NCBI RefSeq assembly: GCF_900099675.1
Contig: NZ_FNDQ01000009.1
Location: forward strand, 56,614 to 120,613
From: Myroides phaeus
GTDB lineage: Bacteria; Bacteroidota; Bacteroidia; Flavobacteriales; Flavobacteriaceae
Direction of reading: 5' to 3'
DNA: 64,000 nucleotides
Part shown: positions 25,512 to 35,820 of the stretch, piece after piece
Numbering within the stretch: position 1 is the first letter of the stretch
Layout: every line of letters starts with the position of its first letter
The notes under the pieces: generated by a model
The model's input: the letters and a program-made list of their open reading frames with translations, nothing else
The model's database searches: none
Told to the model about the DNA's origin: nothing
Translations under genes and position numbers: made by a program

Positions 25512-26042
25512 ATGGAAACTAAGAAATATAAACAAAATATCAATATCACAGCAGAGCTTCAACAACGTATTGACGAATTGTTAAGCCACTACCCTGCTGA
25601 TAAAAAGAAATCAGCTCTATTACCTGTTTTACATGAAGTACAAGATGCTCATGATAATTGGTTAAGTGCTGAACTAATGGATAAAGTAGCAGAAATTTTA
25701 GATATAACTCCAATTGAGGTATATGAGGTAGTTACATTTTATACTATGTACAACCAAAAACCAGTTGGTAAATATATGTTCGAATTCTGTTTAACTTCTT
25801 GCTGTGGAATTAGAGGCGCTGATGACATGATGGAATATGCATGTGAAAAGCTAAACATCAAACCAGGAGAAACAACTGCTGATGGAATGTTTTCTGTGGT
25901 TGGAGTACAATGTTTAGGGGCTTGTGGATATGCTCCAATGATGCAATTAGGAGACTTCTACAAAGAACATCTAACAAGAGAAAAAATAGATCAAATCATC
26001 GAAGATTGCAAAGCAGGAAAAGTAATTCTTCACGACAAATAG
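25512..26042 (+). CDS. nuoE: NADH-quinone oxidoreductase subunit E
   Basis: A 176-residue thioredoxin-like subunit of the NADH-dehydrogenase module with [2Fe-2S] cluster N1a. Its four cysteines appear in LTSCCGIRGA (with one spare Cys) and VQCLGACGYAP. It begins 4 bases after nuoD and is followed 4 bases later by nuoF. Confidence 0.96.
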   Translation: METKKYKQNINITAELQQRIDELLSHYPADKKKSALLPVLHEVQDAHDNWLSAELMDKVAEILDITPIEVYEVVTFYTMYNQKPVGKYMFEFCLTSCCGIRGADDMMEYACEKLNIKPGETTADGMFSVVGVQCLGACGYAPMMQLGDFYKEHLTREKIDQIIEDCKAGKVILHDK

Positions 26043-26046
26043 TAAT

Positions 26047-27405
26047 ATGGCAACAAAAATATTATTAGATAAAATCAATATCCCAGGGATTAAGTCTTAT
26101 GAAGTTTACCGTGAAAATGGTGGATATGCTTCAGTAGAAAAGGCAATTAAAACAATGACTCCTGATGCTATTACAGAAGAAGTAAAAGCTTCTGGATTAA
26201 GAGGTCGTGGAGGTGCTGGATTCCCTGTTGGATTAAAATGGAGTTTCATAGACAAAAAATCAGGCAAACCAAGACACTTAGTTTGTAATGCTGATGAGTC
26301 TGAACCAGGAACTTTTAAAGATAGATTCTTAATGGAACATATTCCTCACTTATTAATTGAGGGTATGATTACAGCAAGTTATGCTTTAGGAGCAAACCTT
26401 TCTTATATCTATATTCGTGGAGAATATATGTGGGTTTTCAAAACATTAGAAAGAGCAATTAAAGAAGCTTATGCTGCCGGATGGTTAGGTAAAAACATAT
26501 TAGGGTCTGATTACTCTTTAGATTTACATGTACACTGTGGTGCAGGTGCTTATATCTGTGGAGAAGAGACGGCTTTAATTGAATCATTAGAAGGGAAAAG
26601 AGGAAATCCTCGTATCAAACCACCATTCCCTGCGGTTAGTGGTCTTTGGGGAAATCCAACTGTAGTAAATAATGTAGAGTCTATTGCTAATGTGCCTTGG
26701 ATTGTAAACAATTCAGGTGAAGCATATTCTAAAATAGGTTTAGGTAGATCTGCAGGAACTAAATTAATTTCTGCTTCTGGTCATATTAGAAAACCTGGTG
26801 TTTATGAAATTGAAATGGGAATCACAGTTGAGGAGTTTATTAATTCTGATGAATATTGTGGTGGTATGATGGATGATAGACCTATTAAGGCTTTAATTCC
26901 TGGAGGTTCGTCAGTTCCTATCTTACCAGCTCATTTAATTTATAAAACAGCTAATGGAGAAGATCGTTTAATGACTTACGAATCTTTATCTGACGGAGGT
27001 TTTGAAACTGGTTCAATGTTAGGTTCTGGTGGTTTCATCGTTTATAATGATACTGCTTGTATCGTAAGAAATACGTGGAACTTTGCTCGTTTTTATGCAC
27101 ATGAAAGCTGTGGACAATGTTCACCTTGTCGTGAAGGAACGGGATGGTTAGAGAAAGTACTTCACCGTATTGAAACTGGTCACGGTACAATGGAAGACAT
27201 TGATTTACTATGGAGTATTCAAAGTAACATTGAAGGAAATACTATTTGTCCATTAGGAGATGCTGCTGCTTGGCCAGTTGCTGCTGCTCTTAGACATTTT
27301 AGAGAGGAATTTGAATATCACGTTTTATATCCTGAAAAAGTTAAAAACAGAGAGCACTTTGTGAATGAACCTTTTTCATCAGTAAAACATTTGATTAATA
27401 AATAA
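26047..27405 (+). CDS. nuoF: NADH-quinone oxidoreductase subunit F
   Basis: A 452-residue NADH- and FMN-binding subunit. The dinucleotide site is GLRGRGGAGFPVGLKW near residue 50, the FMN region is around CNADESEPGT and GAGAYICGEETALIE, and the N3 [4Fe-4S] cluster uses SCGQCSPCREGT plus the later CPLGDAAAW. NADH is oxidised here and electrons pass via FMN to the cluster chain. Confidence 0.97.
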   Translation: MATKILLDKINIPGIKSYEVYRENGGYASVEKAIKTMTPDAITEEVKASGLRGRGGAGFPVGLKWSFIDKKSGKPRHLVCNADESEPGTFKDRFLMEHIPHLLIEGMITASYALGANLSYIYIRGEYMWVFKTLERAIKEAYAAGWLGKNILGSDYSLDLHVHCGAGAYICGEETALIESLEGKRGNPRIKPPFPAVSGLWGNPTVVNNVESIANVPWIVNNSGEAYSKIGLGRSAGTKLISASGHIRKPGVYEIEMGITVEEFINSDEYCGGMMDDRPIKALIPGGSSVPILPAHLIYKTANGEDRLMTYESLSDGGFETGSMLGSGGFIVYNDTACIVRNTWNFARFYAHESCGQCSPCREGTGWLEKVLHRIETGHGTMEDIDLLWSIQSNIEGNTICPLGDAAAWPVAAALRHFREEFEYHVLYPEKVKNREHFVNEPFSSVKHLINK

Positions 27406-27446
27406 TATACGTTGAATAAAAATATTCAACTTAAAAAGCACAGTTT

Positions 27447-28472
27447 ATGAAAGTTACTATAGACGGACATGAAATAGAAGTAGAACCAGGAACATCTATT
27501 CTACAAGCAGCAAGAATGATTGGAGGAGAATCAGTACCTCCTGCAATGTGCTATTATTCAAAATTAGAAGGAACAGGTGGTAAATGCCGTGCGTGTTTAG
27601 TTGAAGTTTCTAAAGGTAGTGAAGCTGACCCACGTCCTATGCCTAAACTAATGGCTTCTTGTAAAACAGGAGTTATGGATGGTATGGAAGTGAAAAGTAT
27701 TACTTCACCTCGCGTTTTAGAAGCACGTAAAGCAGTTACTGAGTTCTTATTAATAAATCACCCTTTAGATTGTCCAGTTTGTGACCAAGCAGGAGAATGT
27801 GATCTTCAAAACTTAGCCTTTAACCACGGTAAAGAGCAAAAAAGGTTTAAAGAAGAAAAAAGAACTTTTGCCCCAGAGAACATTGGAGATAATATCCAAC
27901 TTCACATGAACCGTTGTATCTTATGTTATCGTTGTGTAAAAACAGCTGAACAACTGACAGATAAACGTGTACACGGTGTATGTGGACGTGGTGATCACGC
28001 ACAAATATCAACTTATATTTCAGCAGCAATTGACAATGAATTCTCTGGAAATATGATTGACGTTTGTCCTGTAGGAGCACTTACAGATAAAACATTCCGC
28101 TTTAAATCACGTGTTTGGTTTAACAAACCATACAATGCACATAGAAATTGTCCTACTTGTTCAGGAAAAACAACACTTTGGATGTTCGGTGATGAAATAC
28201 AAAGGGTAACTGCTCGTAAGGACCAATACCACGAAGTTGAAGAGTTTATCTGTAATGAATGTCGTTTTGATCATAAAGATCCTAAAGATTGGGTAATTGA
28301 AGGTCCTCGTAAATTCGAAAAGTCTTCAGTTATTAATCAAAATAACTACACTCAGAAGTTAGACAAAGTTGTAATGAAAACTGAAAAACAGATCTTAGAA
28401 GGTCGTGATCAAGACCGCCAAAAGATTAGTATGAAAGCTATTCCTTACACAGAAAAAGAATCTAAAGAATAA
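27447..28472 (+). CDS. nuoG: NADH-quinone oxidoreductase subunit G, short form
   Basis: A 341-residue NuoG. It has the N-terminal [2Fe-2S] N1b domain (CYYSKLEGTGGKCRACL and MASC), the His-Cys3 site of N5 (HPLDCPVCDQAGEC near residue 110) and the N4 [4Fe-4S] site (CILCYRCVKT ... CPVGAL). A further four-cysteine set CPTCSG ... CNECRFDH follows around residues 234-274. The large molybdopterin-like C-terminal domain of the E. coli protein (about 900 residues) is absent. Short NuoG proteins are usual in Flavobacteriia, so this is not read as a truncation. Confidence 0.93.
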   Translation: MKVTIDGHEIEVEPGTSILQAARMIGGESVPPAMCYYSKLEGTGGKCRACLVEVSKGSEADPRPMPKLMASCKTGVMDGMEVKSITSPRVLEARKAVTEFLLINHPLDCPVCDQAGECDLQNLAFNHGKEQKRFKEEKRTFAPENIGDNIQLHMNRCILCYRCVKTAEQLTDKRVHGVCGRGDHAQISTYISAAIDNEFSGNMIDVCPVGALTDKTFRFKSRVWFNKPYNAHRNCPTCSGKTTLWMFGDEIQRVTARKDQYHEVEEFICNECRFDHKDPKDWVIEGPRKFEKSSVINQNNYTQKLDKVVMKTEKQILEGRDQDRQKISMKAIPYTEKESKE

Positions 28473-28484
28473 ATTGGCATAAGG

Positions 28485-29519
28485 ATGGATAAAACTATTA
28501 TTATAGACAAAGCGGTTATCATTGTTGTAGTATTTGCTGTTACAATGCTTATGGCTATGTATGCTACACTTGCAGAACGTAAGATTGCAGCATGGATACA
28601 AGATCGTTTAGGACCGAACCGTGCAGGTAAAGGAGGTTTATTACAACCCTTAGCAGATGGTTTAAAACTTTTTGCTAAAGAAGAATATGAACCAAATACA
28701 CCTAATAAATTCCTATTCAAATTTGGACCTTTCTTAGCAATGACTTTAGCACTTATGACAAGTGCGGTTATTCCATGGGGAGACAAATTCCATTTATTTG
28801 GAAGAGATATTATATTACAAGCAGCAGATATCAATGTTGGTTTATTATACATCTTAGCTGTACTATCAGTAGGGGTATATGGAATTATGATTGGTGCTTG
28901 GGCTTCTAATAATAAATATTCATTAATGAGTGGTATTCGTGCTGCATCTCAAATGATTTCGTATGAAATTGCAATGGGGTTGTCTCTAATCGGACTACTT
29001 TTAATGACTCAAACATTAAGTTTAAGAGAAATAGCTTTACAGCAATCTGGTATGAATTGGAATGTATTCTATCAGCCAGTAGGTTTCTTAATTTTCTTGA
29101 TTTGTTCTTTTGCAGAAACAAACCGTGCTCCTTTCGATTTAGCAGAATGTGAGCAAGAGTTAATTGGTGGTTTCCACACAGAATACTCTTCAATGAAAAT
29201 GGGATTCTATTTATTTGCTGAATATGCCAACTTATTTATATCTGCAACAATTATTTCTGTTCTATACTTCGGAGCTTATAACTACCCTGGAATGTCATGG
29301 GTTGTAGAAAACTGGGGTGTGAATATCGGAAATACATTAGGTATAATAGCGCTATTTATCAAATTGTGTTTCTTCATTTTTGTTTTCATGTGGGTACGTT
29401 GGACTTTACCACGTTTCCGTTATGACCAATTAATGAACTTAGGATGGAAATCTTTAATTCCTCTTGCACTATTAAACTTAGTTATTACAGCTATTGTTAT
29501 ACTACTTATAAAAAACTAA
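28485..29519 (+). CDS. nuoH: NADH-quinone oxidoreductase subunit H
   Basis: A 344-residue membrane subunit with about eight helices that joins the peripheral arm to the membrane arm and lines the quinone channel. AERKIAAWIQDRLGPNRAG near residue 27, LADGLKLFAKEE and FAETNRAPFDLAECEQELIG are diagnostic (the last is quoted as positions about 208-227). Confidence 0.97.
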   Translation: MDKTIIIDKAVIIVVVFAVTMLMAMYATLAERKIAAWIQDRLGPNRAGKGGLLQPLADGLKLFAKEEYEPNTPNKFLFKFGPFLAMTLALMTSAVIPWGDKFHLFGRDIILQAADINVGLLYILAVLSVGVYGIMIGAWASNNKYSLMSGIRAASQMISYEIAMGLSLIGLLLMTQTLSLREIALQQSGMNWNVFYQPVGFLIFLICSFAETNRAPFDLAECEQELIGGFHTEYSSMKMGFYLFAEYANLFISATIISVLYFGAYNYPGMSWVVENWGVNIGNTLGIIALFIKLCFFIFVFMWVRWTLPRFRYDQLMNLGWKSLIPLALLNLVITAIVILLIKN

Positions 29520-29521
29520 AC

Positions 29522-30067
29522 ATGTCATCAAACAATTATTCATTATCAGGAAGAAAAAAGACTGTTTCTAATAAGAAACTGACTTGGACAGAGCGTATCT
29601 ATCTTGTAGCGATTTTTAAAGGAATGATGGTTACCTTGAAACACATGTTTAAGAAAAAGGTAACAATTGCCTATCCTGAACAAACAAGACCTTTTAGTCC
29701 TGTATATAGAGGAAGACACACTTTAATGCGTGACGAAGAAGGAAGAGAGCGTTGTACAGCTTGTGGTCTTTGTGCTCTATCATGTCCAGCTGAAGCTATC
29801 TCAATGAAAGCAGCAGAGAGAAAACCAGAAGAAGCGCATTTATATCGCGAAGAGAAATATGCTGAGATTTACGAAATCAATATGTTGCGTTGTATTTTCT
29901 GTGGTTTATGTGAAGAAGCTTGTCCTAAACAAGCTATCTATTTAACTAAATCACAACAAATTACAAAAGCAGATATTAATAGAGAAAATTTCATATTTGG
30001 AAAAGATAAATTAGTTATGCCTTTGGATGTAGCTAAAGAGAACACTAAAAACATGAAACAAGCTTAA
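29522..30067 (+). CDS. nuoI: NADH-quinone oxidoreductase subunit I
   Basis: A 181-residue ferredoxin-like subunit with two [4Fe-4S] clusters (N6a, N6b), seen as CTACGLCALSCPAEAI and CIFCGLCEEACPKQAI. The ATG at 29522 lies 2 bases after the nuoH stop; the frame is open further upstream inside nuoH but that extension is not conserved. Confidence 0.96.
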   Translation: MSSNNYSLSGRKKTVSNKKLTWTERIYLVAIFKGMMVTLKHMFKKKVTIAYPEQTRPFSPVYRGRHTLMRDEEGRERCTACGLCALSCPAEAISMKAAERKPEEAHLYREEKYAEIYEINMLRCIFCGLCEEACPKQAIYLTKSQQITKADINRENFIFGKDKLVMPLDVAKENTKNMKQA

Positions 30068-30069
30068 TT

Positions 30070-30585
30070 ATGGTAGAAATTTTATTTTATATTCTTTCGA
30101 CTATAACACTCGGAAGTGCAGCTTTAACCTTATTGAGCAAGAACCCTATTCATAGTGCACTATGGTTAGTGGTAAGTTTCTTCTCAATAGCAGGTCACTA
30201 TATCCTTTTGAATTCACAATTCTTAGGTATGGTACACATTATGGTTTACTCTGGAGCAATCATGATCTTGATGCTTTTTACTATAATGTTAATGAACTTA
30301 AATATTAGCCATGAAGTAGCAAAACCTTTTGTAACAAAATTAATTGCTACAATAGCTTTCTGTTTCATTGGAATTCTATTACTTTCTATAACAATGAGAG
30401 GTGCTCAAACTTATGAATTGCAATATGCAGCTCATGGAGAAGATTTCCAGTCAGTTCAAGTTTTAGGAAAAGTTCTTTTAAACGAATATGTAATGCCTTT
30501 TGAAATGGTTGCCGTACTATTATTATTAGCTATGATTGGTGCAGTTCTAATTTCTAAAAAGGATAAAACCGAAAAAGCAGCTTAA
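30070..30585 (+). CDS. nuoJ: NADH-quinone oxidoreductase subunit J
   Basis: A 171-residue membrane-arm subunit with five helices. The conserved third-helix segment is VHIMVYSGAIMILMLFTIML, preceded by NPIHSALWLVVSFF. It begins 2 bases after nuoI and ends 2 bases before nuoK. Confidence 0.94.
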   Translation: MVEILFYILSTITLGSAALTLLSKNPIHSALWLVVSFFSIAGHYILLNSQFLGMVHIMVYSGAIMILMLFTIMLMNLNISHEVAKPFVTKLIATIAFCFIGILLLSITMRGAQTYELQYAAHGEDFQSVQVLGKVLLNEYVMPFEMVAVLLLLAMIGAVLISKKDKTEKAA

Positions 30586-30587
30586 TT

Positions 30588-30908
30588 ATGGAAAATGTAA
30601 TTGAAATCATCGGTATTGACAGATACATATACTTATCGATCATCTTATTTTGTATCGGAGTATTTGGAATTCTATATAGACGTAACGCAATTGTGATGTT
30701 TATGTGTATTGAAATAATGTTGAACTCTGCTAATATGCTATTAGTTGCTTTCTCAACATATCACCAAGATGCACAAGGACAAGTATTCGTATTCTTTACT
30801 ATGGCAGTAGCAGCAGCAGAAGTTGCAGTCGGACTTGCCATTCTGGTAACGATTTACAGAAATATTGGATCAATTGATATTGATAAATTAAAAAACTTAA
30901 AAGGGTAA
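30588..30908 (+). CDS. nuoK: NADH-quinone oxidoreductase subunit K
   Basis: A 106-residue three-helix subunit homologous to MrpC. Glu residues of the proton path are in MFMCIEIMLNSANMLLVAF and FFTMAVAAAEVAVGLAI. nuoL follows after 6 bases. Confidence 0.95.
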   Translation: MENVIEIIGIDRYIYLSIILFCIGVFGILYRRNAIVMFMCIEIMLNSANMLLVAFSTYHQDAQGQVFVFFTMAVAAAEVAVGLAILVTIYRNIGSIDIDKLKNLKG

Positions 30909-30914
30909 TTCCGC

Positions 30915-32801
30915 ATGGACACAAACGTAATTTTACTTTTATTATTAGTCCCTTTATTAGGGTCTTTAATTAATATTTTCTACGGAAAAAAGTTAGGTAA
31001 TAGTGCTGGAGTTATAGCAACCTTTGCAGTTTTAATTTCATTCATTGTTACAGTAATAGCTTTTGTACAAGTTAATAGTACGAAAACACCTATTCAAGTA
31101 GATTTATTTGAGTGGATCGCAGTAGCTAAATTCAAAATATCTTTTGGATTCTTATTGGATCAACTTTCTCTACTTTGGTTATTATTCGTTACTGGTATTG
31201 GTACATTAATACACTGGTATTCGACAAGCTATATGAAAGGTGACGAAAACTATGGTAAGTTCTTTGGATACCTAAACTTATTTATCTTCTTTATGATTGT
31301 TTTAGTAGGTGGTAGTAACCTATTGATTACTTTCATTGGCTGGGAAGGTGTAGGTTTATGCTCTTACTTACTAATTGGATTCTGGCACAAAAACCAATCG
31401 TATAATGATGCAGCTAAAAAGGCTTTTATCATGAACCGTATTGGAGACTTAGGTTTCTTGGTTGGGGTATTTATCTTAGCATTTTTATTCCAGTCTTTAG
31501 ACTATATGACTATCAAAGAAGCTCTTTCTACAGGAACAAATCACCAAATTAACACTTGGATTGGTTTTGCAGCTTTAGCTTTATTTATTGGAGCAGTTGG
31601 GAAAAGTGCTCAGTTACCATTATACACATGGTTACCTGATGCAATGGCTGGTCCTACTCCTGTTTCTGCTTTAATACACGCAGCAACAATGGTAACAGCA
31701 GGTATCTTCTTAATTACGAGATTAAACTTTGTTTTTGACCTTGCTCCTCAAGTACAAAATATAATTGCAATTATTGGAGCCTTTACTGCTCTTTTTGCTG
31801 CAACAATTGGTTTAGTACAAAATGACATTAAAAAAGTATTAGCATATTCTACTGTTTCTCAGTTAGGATTAATGTTTATGGCTATCGGTTTTGGAGCTTA
31901 TGAAATCGCAGTTTTCCACGTAATAACTCACGCTTTCTTTAAAGCTTGTTTATTCTTAGGATCTGGTTCTGTTATACACGCAATGGGCGGAGAACAAGAT
32001 ATGCGTAAAATGGGTGGTCTAAACAAATTTATGAAAGCGACTTATGTTACTTTCTTATTAGCTACACTTGCTATATCAGGTTTCCCATTATTCTCAGGAT
32101 TCTTCTCAAAAGACGAAATCTTGATGACTGCATTCTTCAATAACCCAACTTTATATGTAATAGGTTCGATTGCATCAATTATGACTGCTTTCTATATGTT
32201 CCGCCTATTGTTCTTAACTTTCTTTAAAAACTTCAGAGGTACACAAGAACAAAAGAATCACTTACACGAAAGTCCTGCCTCTATGACTATTCCATTGTGG
32301 ATTTTAGGAGGTTTATCTGTAATTGGTGGTGTAATTAGTTTACCTGGAAATAGCTGGTTAAACGAATACTTAAAACCAGTCATTGTAAACACGGCTACTA
32401 AACATCCTCATGCTTTAGGAACAACTGAATATATTTTAATGGCTGTTGCTACAATTGGTTTCTTAATCGGTTTAGGAATTGCTTATAGCAAATACATTAA
32501 AAACAATGAAGTTCCTCAAGAAGACGAAGAAATTGTTGGATTCCACAAAGTTCTTTACAACAAATATTACATTGATGAAATCTATCAAAAACTATTTGTA
32601 AAGCCTATTTATGTACTTGCAACTTTCTTTAGAGATGTAGTAGAAGTAGCTTTATCTGGAACTATTTTTGGATTAGGAAAAATAGCAGATGGTTTATCGT
32701 TACAAGGTAAAAAAGCACAAAATGGTAACATCGGATTGTACTTATTTGCTTTCGTATTCGGAATCTGTTTGATTTTATATTATTTATTCATTGCAAGATA
32801 A
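30915..32801 (+). CDS. nuoL: NADH-quinone oxidoreductase subunit L
   Basis: A 628-residue antiporter-like proton-pumping subunit with the long C-terminal lateral helix. Family motifs include LLITFIGWEGVGLCSYLLIG (residues about 135-155) with the key Glu, KSAQLPLYTWLPDAMAGPTP and VSALIHAATMVTAG. Two terminal helices follow the lateral helix region (LYLFAFVFGICLILYYLF). Confidence 0.97.
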   Translation: MDTNVILLLLLVPLLGSLINIFYGKKLGNSAGVIATFAVLISFIVTVIAFVQVNSTKTPIQVDLFEWIAVAKFKISFGFLLDQLSLLWLLFVTGIGTLIHWYSTSYMKGDENYGKFFGYLNLFIFFMIVLVGGSNLLITFIGWEGVGLCSYLLIGFWHKNQSYNDAAKKAFIMNRIGDLGFLVGVFILAFLFQSLDYMTIKEALSTGTNHQINTWIGFAALALFIGAVGKSAQLPLYTWLPDAMAGPTPVSALIHAATMVTAGIFLITRLNFVFDLAPQVQNIIAIIGAFTALFAATIGLVQNDIKKVLAYSTVSQLGLMFMAIGFGAYEIAVFHVITHAFFKACLFLGSGSVIHAMGGEQDMRKMGGLNKFMKATYVTFLLATLAISGFPLFSGFFSKDEILMTAFFNNPTLYVIGSIASIMTAFYMFRLLFLTFFKNFRGTQEQKNHLHESPASMTIPLWILGGLSVIGGVISLPGNSWLNEYLKPVIVNTATKHPHALGTTEYILMAVATIGFLIGLGIAYSKYIKNNEVPQEDEEIVGFHKVLYNKYYIDEIYQKLFVKPIYVLATFFRDVVEVALSGTIFGLGKIADGLSLQGKKAQNGNIGLYLFAFVFGICLILYYLFIAR

Positions 32802-32810
32802 CTTAGAGAG

Positions 32811-34244
32811 ATGAACGTAACTATATTATTATTAACGTTATTAGTTGGTGCCTTTGCAACCTATTTATCAGGAAAACAGGCCGCTGCTAAAGTAGCTTTG
32901 TTATTTGGACTTGTTGCTTTTGTAGAAACTTTAGTCTTAATCTGTTTACATAATTCTGGTACAGACACAGGATTTGTAACGCAATGGATGGTAAACCCAA
33001 ACATTCATTTAGCATTCCGTGCAGATGGATTAGGATTAGCCTTAGTATTACTTACTACGGCACTAACACCATTGATCATCTTAACATCTTTTGGTGATCA
33101 TATTGAAAAATCAAATGCTTTTTATGCCTTAGTGATGTTTATGTCATTTGCTATGACAGGAACATTCTTAGCATCAGATGGTTTCTTATATTATATCTTC
33201 TGGGAATTAGCATTATTACCAATTTACTTCATTGCTTTACTTTGGGGTAATGACACATTTGAAGCTCGTAAAAAAGCAATTTTAAAATTCTTTATTTACA
33301 CATTTGCAGGTTCATTGTTTATGCTTGTAGGTTTTATTTACTTATACCAAAAAGCTGGAAGTTTTATGCTTTTAGACTTGTATAATGTAAACTTAACAGC
33401 TAAAGAACAATACTGGATATTCTTGGCTTTCTTCTTAGCTTACGCTATTAAGATTCCAGTTTTTCCTTTCCATACTTGGCAGGCTTCAACTTACGAAAAA
33501 GCACCAACAGTTGGTACTATGTTACTTGCTGGTATAATGCTTAAAATGGGATTATACTCAATAATTCGTTGGCAATTACCTATTACTTCAACTGCAGCAA
33601 AAGACTTAATGCCTACAATCTTAGTATTATGTCTTATCGGAGTAGTTTATGGATCAATAGTAGCTTTGAAACAATCAAACATCAAAAGATTCTTTGCTTA
33701 CTCTTCATTAGCTCACGTTGGACTAATTGCAGCAGGTTCATACTCATTAACACTTGATGGTTTAAGAGGATCTGTTCTACAAATGATTGCTCACGGTTTT
33801 GTAATTGTTGGATTATTCTATGTCGCTGATATCATTTACAAACGTTATGAAACAAGAATGATTGGTGAAATGGGTGGTATCCGTCAACAGGCACCTAAAT
33901 TTGCTTCATTCTTTATGATATTAATGTTTGCTTCTATTGGTTTACCTGGTACATTCAGTTTCATTGGAGAATTCAGCTTACTTTATGGTTTATCTCAAGT
34001 AAACTTATGGTATGCAATTATAGGAGGAACAACAATCATTTTAGGAGCTTTTTACATGTTGAGAATGTTCCAAAAATCAATGTTAGGAGAAACTAATACT
34101 AAAACTTTCTTAGACGTAACCACAAAAGAGTCTATTGTTCTTGGTCTTTTAGTAGTAGCTATAATTTTCTTTGGTATTTATCCAAAACCATTATCAGATT
34201 TAATCACACCAAGTTTGGTTGAAATAATATCATATATTAAGTAA
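32811..34244 (+). CDS. nuoM: NADH-quinone oxidoreductase subunit M
   Basis: A 477-residue antiporter-like proton-pumping subunit. FYYIFWELALLPIYF-like sequence (LYYIFWELALLPIYFIALLW) contains the conserved Glu in helix 5, and AYAIKIPVFPFHTWQASTYE the conserved Lys region. Nine bases separate it from nuoL. Confidence 0.97.
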   Translation: MNVTILLLTLLVGAFATYLSGKQAAAKVALLFGLVAFVETLVLICLHNSGTDTGFVTQWMVNPNIHLAFRADGLGLALVLLTTALTPLIILTSFGDHIEKSNAFYALVMFMSFAMTGTFLASDGFLYYIFWELALLPIYFIALLWGNDTFEARKKAILKFFIYTFAGSLFMLVGFIYLYQKAGSFMLLDLYNVNLTAKEQYWIFLAFFLAYAIKIPVFPFHTWQASTYEKAPTVGTMLLAGIMLKMGLYSIIRWQLPITSTAAKDLMPTILVLCLIGVVYGSIVALKQSNIKRFFAYSSLAHVGLIAAGSYSLTLDGLRGSVLQMIAHGFVIVGLFYVADIIYKRYETRMIGEMGGIRQQAPKFASFFMILMFASIGLPGTFSFIGEFSLLYGLSQVNLWYAIIGGTTIILGAFYMLRMFQKSMLGETNTKTFLDVTTKESIVLGLLVVAIIFFGIYPKPLSDLITPSLVEIISYIK

Positions 34245-34289
34245 TAAGAAGTCAGTTTATCTGATGTATATAATTCCAAAATATAACAA

Positions 34290-35663
34290 ATGAACACATT
34301 AATAGCAATTGGAGTATTAGCGGTCTTAGTACTTGTAGCAGAGATAATCAATTTGCGTAAAATTGTCATTCCTATGACGATTGTTGGTTTATTGGGAATC
34401 TTAGTTTACACACTATGTAACATAGATGTGGTTGAAGCATATTATAATAATATGTTTGTTTCTACTAAATTCTCTACCGCATTTTCATCTTTATTCATTG
34501 CCCTAACTGTATTTTTAGTTGGGATGAGTAAAGACTTTTATAAAAAAGAATATTCAAAAATAGCAGACTATATTTCTCTGAAACTTTTCTTATTAATGGG
34601 AGCCATTTGTATGGTAAGTTTTGGAAATATGGCAATGTTTTTCTTAGGATTAGAAATTCTTTCTATCACTCTTTACATCCTGTGTGGAACAGAGATTAAA
34701 AACATTAAGAGTAATGAAGCTGCAATGAAGTACTTCCTTTTAGGTTCGTTTGCTTCAGGTGTTGTGTTATTTGGTATCGCTTTAGTTTATGGAGCAACAG
34801 GTTCTTTTGACCTTGTACAAATAACAAAAACAGCATCAACAAGCTCTTTGCCTATTTGGTATCCATTAGGAGTAATAATGATTATCATTGGTATGTTATT
34901 CAAAATAGCTGCTGTTCCTTTCCACTTCTGGGCACCAGACGTATATCAAGGAGCACCAAGTTTAACAACTGCAATGATGAGTACTTTAGTTAAAGTAGCT
35001 GCTGTAGCAACTTTATACAAATTAAGCTTAGCATTATTTAGTCATATGCCTGAGTACTTTACTGGAGTAATTGTAGTAATTGCAATCTTAACTATGACAG
35101 TTGGAAATATTATGGCAATCAGACAAGACAATATGAAGCGTCTTTTAGCATATTCTGGTATTTCTCATGCCGGTTTTATGATGATGGCTCTAACAGCTCT
35201 TGGATCTGCTACATCTAACTTATTCTACTATGCATCAGCTTATGCTATTGCAGGTATCGCAGCGTTCTCTGTTTTAATCATTGTTACTAAAAATAAAGAC
35301 AACGAATTAATTTCTAACTTTTATGGATTAGGAAGAAGAAACCCTCTTTTAGCTGTAGTACTTTCAATTGGTTTATTATCAATGGGAGGTATTCCAATCT
35401 TTGCAGGTTTCTTTGGTAAATTCTTCTTGTTCTCTCAAGCGATTTCTAATGGTTACATTGCATTAGTAATCTTTGGGGTAATCAACTCTTTTATCAGTAT
35501 TTATTATTACTTAAAAGTGATTATAGCTATGTTCTCTAACTATGAAGAAAACACAGACGAATTAGACGTTCCGCTTTCTTACAAAGTAATTGGAGTAACT
35601 GCTGTTGCAATTAATATTATTATTGGATTATGTCCTTCTTTATTACTTAATTTATTTAATTAA
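34290..35663 (+). CDS. nuoN: NADH-quinone oxidoreductase subunit N
   Basis: A 457-residue antiporter-like subunit, last gene of the operon. FFLGLEILSITLYILCGTEI holds the conserved helix-5 Glu; KIAAVPFHFWAPDVYQGAPS is the signature near residue 210. It lies 45 bases after nuoM and is followed by a strong terminator. Confidence 0.96.
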   Translation: MNTLIAIGVLAVLVLVAEIINLRKIVIPMTIVGLLGILVYTLCNIDVVEAYYNNMFVSTKFSTAFSSLFIALTVFLVGMSKDFYKKEYSKIADYISLKLFLLMGAICMVSFGNMAMFFLGLEILSITLYILCGTEIKNIKSNEAAMKYFLLGSFASGVVLFGIALVYGATGSFDLVQITKTASTSSLPIWYPLGVIMIIIGMLFKIAAVPFHFWAPDVYQGAPSLTTAMMSTLVKVAAVATLYKLSLALFSHMPEYFTGVIVVIAILTMTVGNIMAIRQDNMKRLLAYSGISHAGFMMMALTALGSATSNLFYYASAYAIAGIAAFSVLIIVTKNKDNELISNFYGLGRRNPLLAVVLSIGLLSMGGIPIFAGFFGKFFLFSQAISNGYIALVIFGVINSFISIYYYLKVIIAMFSNYEENTDELDVPLSYKVIGVTAVAINIIIGLCPSLLLNLFN

Positions 35664-35682
35664 GAAGTACACCAAATCTTAT

Positions 35683-35720
35683 ATAAAAAGCTCTACTTAA
35701 AACTAAGTAGAGCTTTTTAT
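35683..35720 (+). terminator. terminator of the nuo operon
   Basis: Perfect 16-bp arms containing GCTCTACTT/AAGTAGAGC around a 6-base loop, with the T-run inside the right arm. Confidence 0.92.
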
Positions 35721-35820
35721 ATGTAGTATCACTTCTTCTATATTACAAACAAAATAAGAAACTAATCTTTACAAAACCTTAAACATTACTACGCCTTACA
35801 AAAGAAATGTAAAGATTTTG

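Noticed and set aside
27447..28472. nuoG as a truncated pseudogene
   Set aside because: The frame is intact, all core cluster ligands are present, and the short form is usual in this group.
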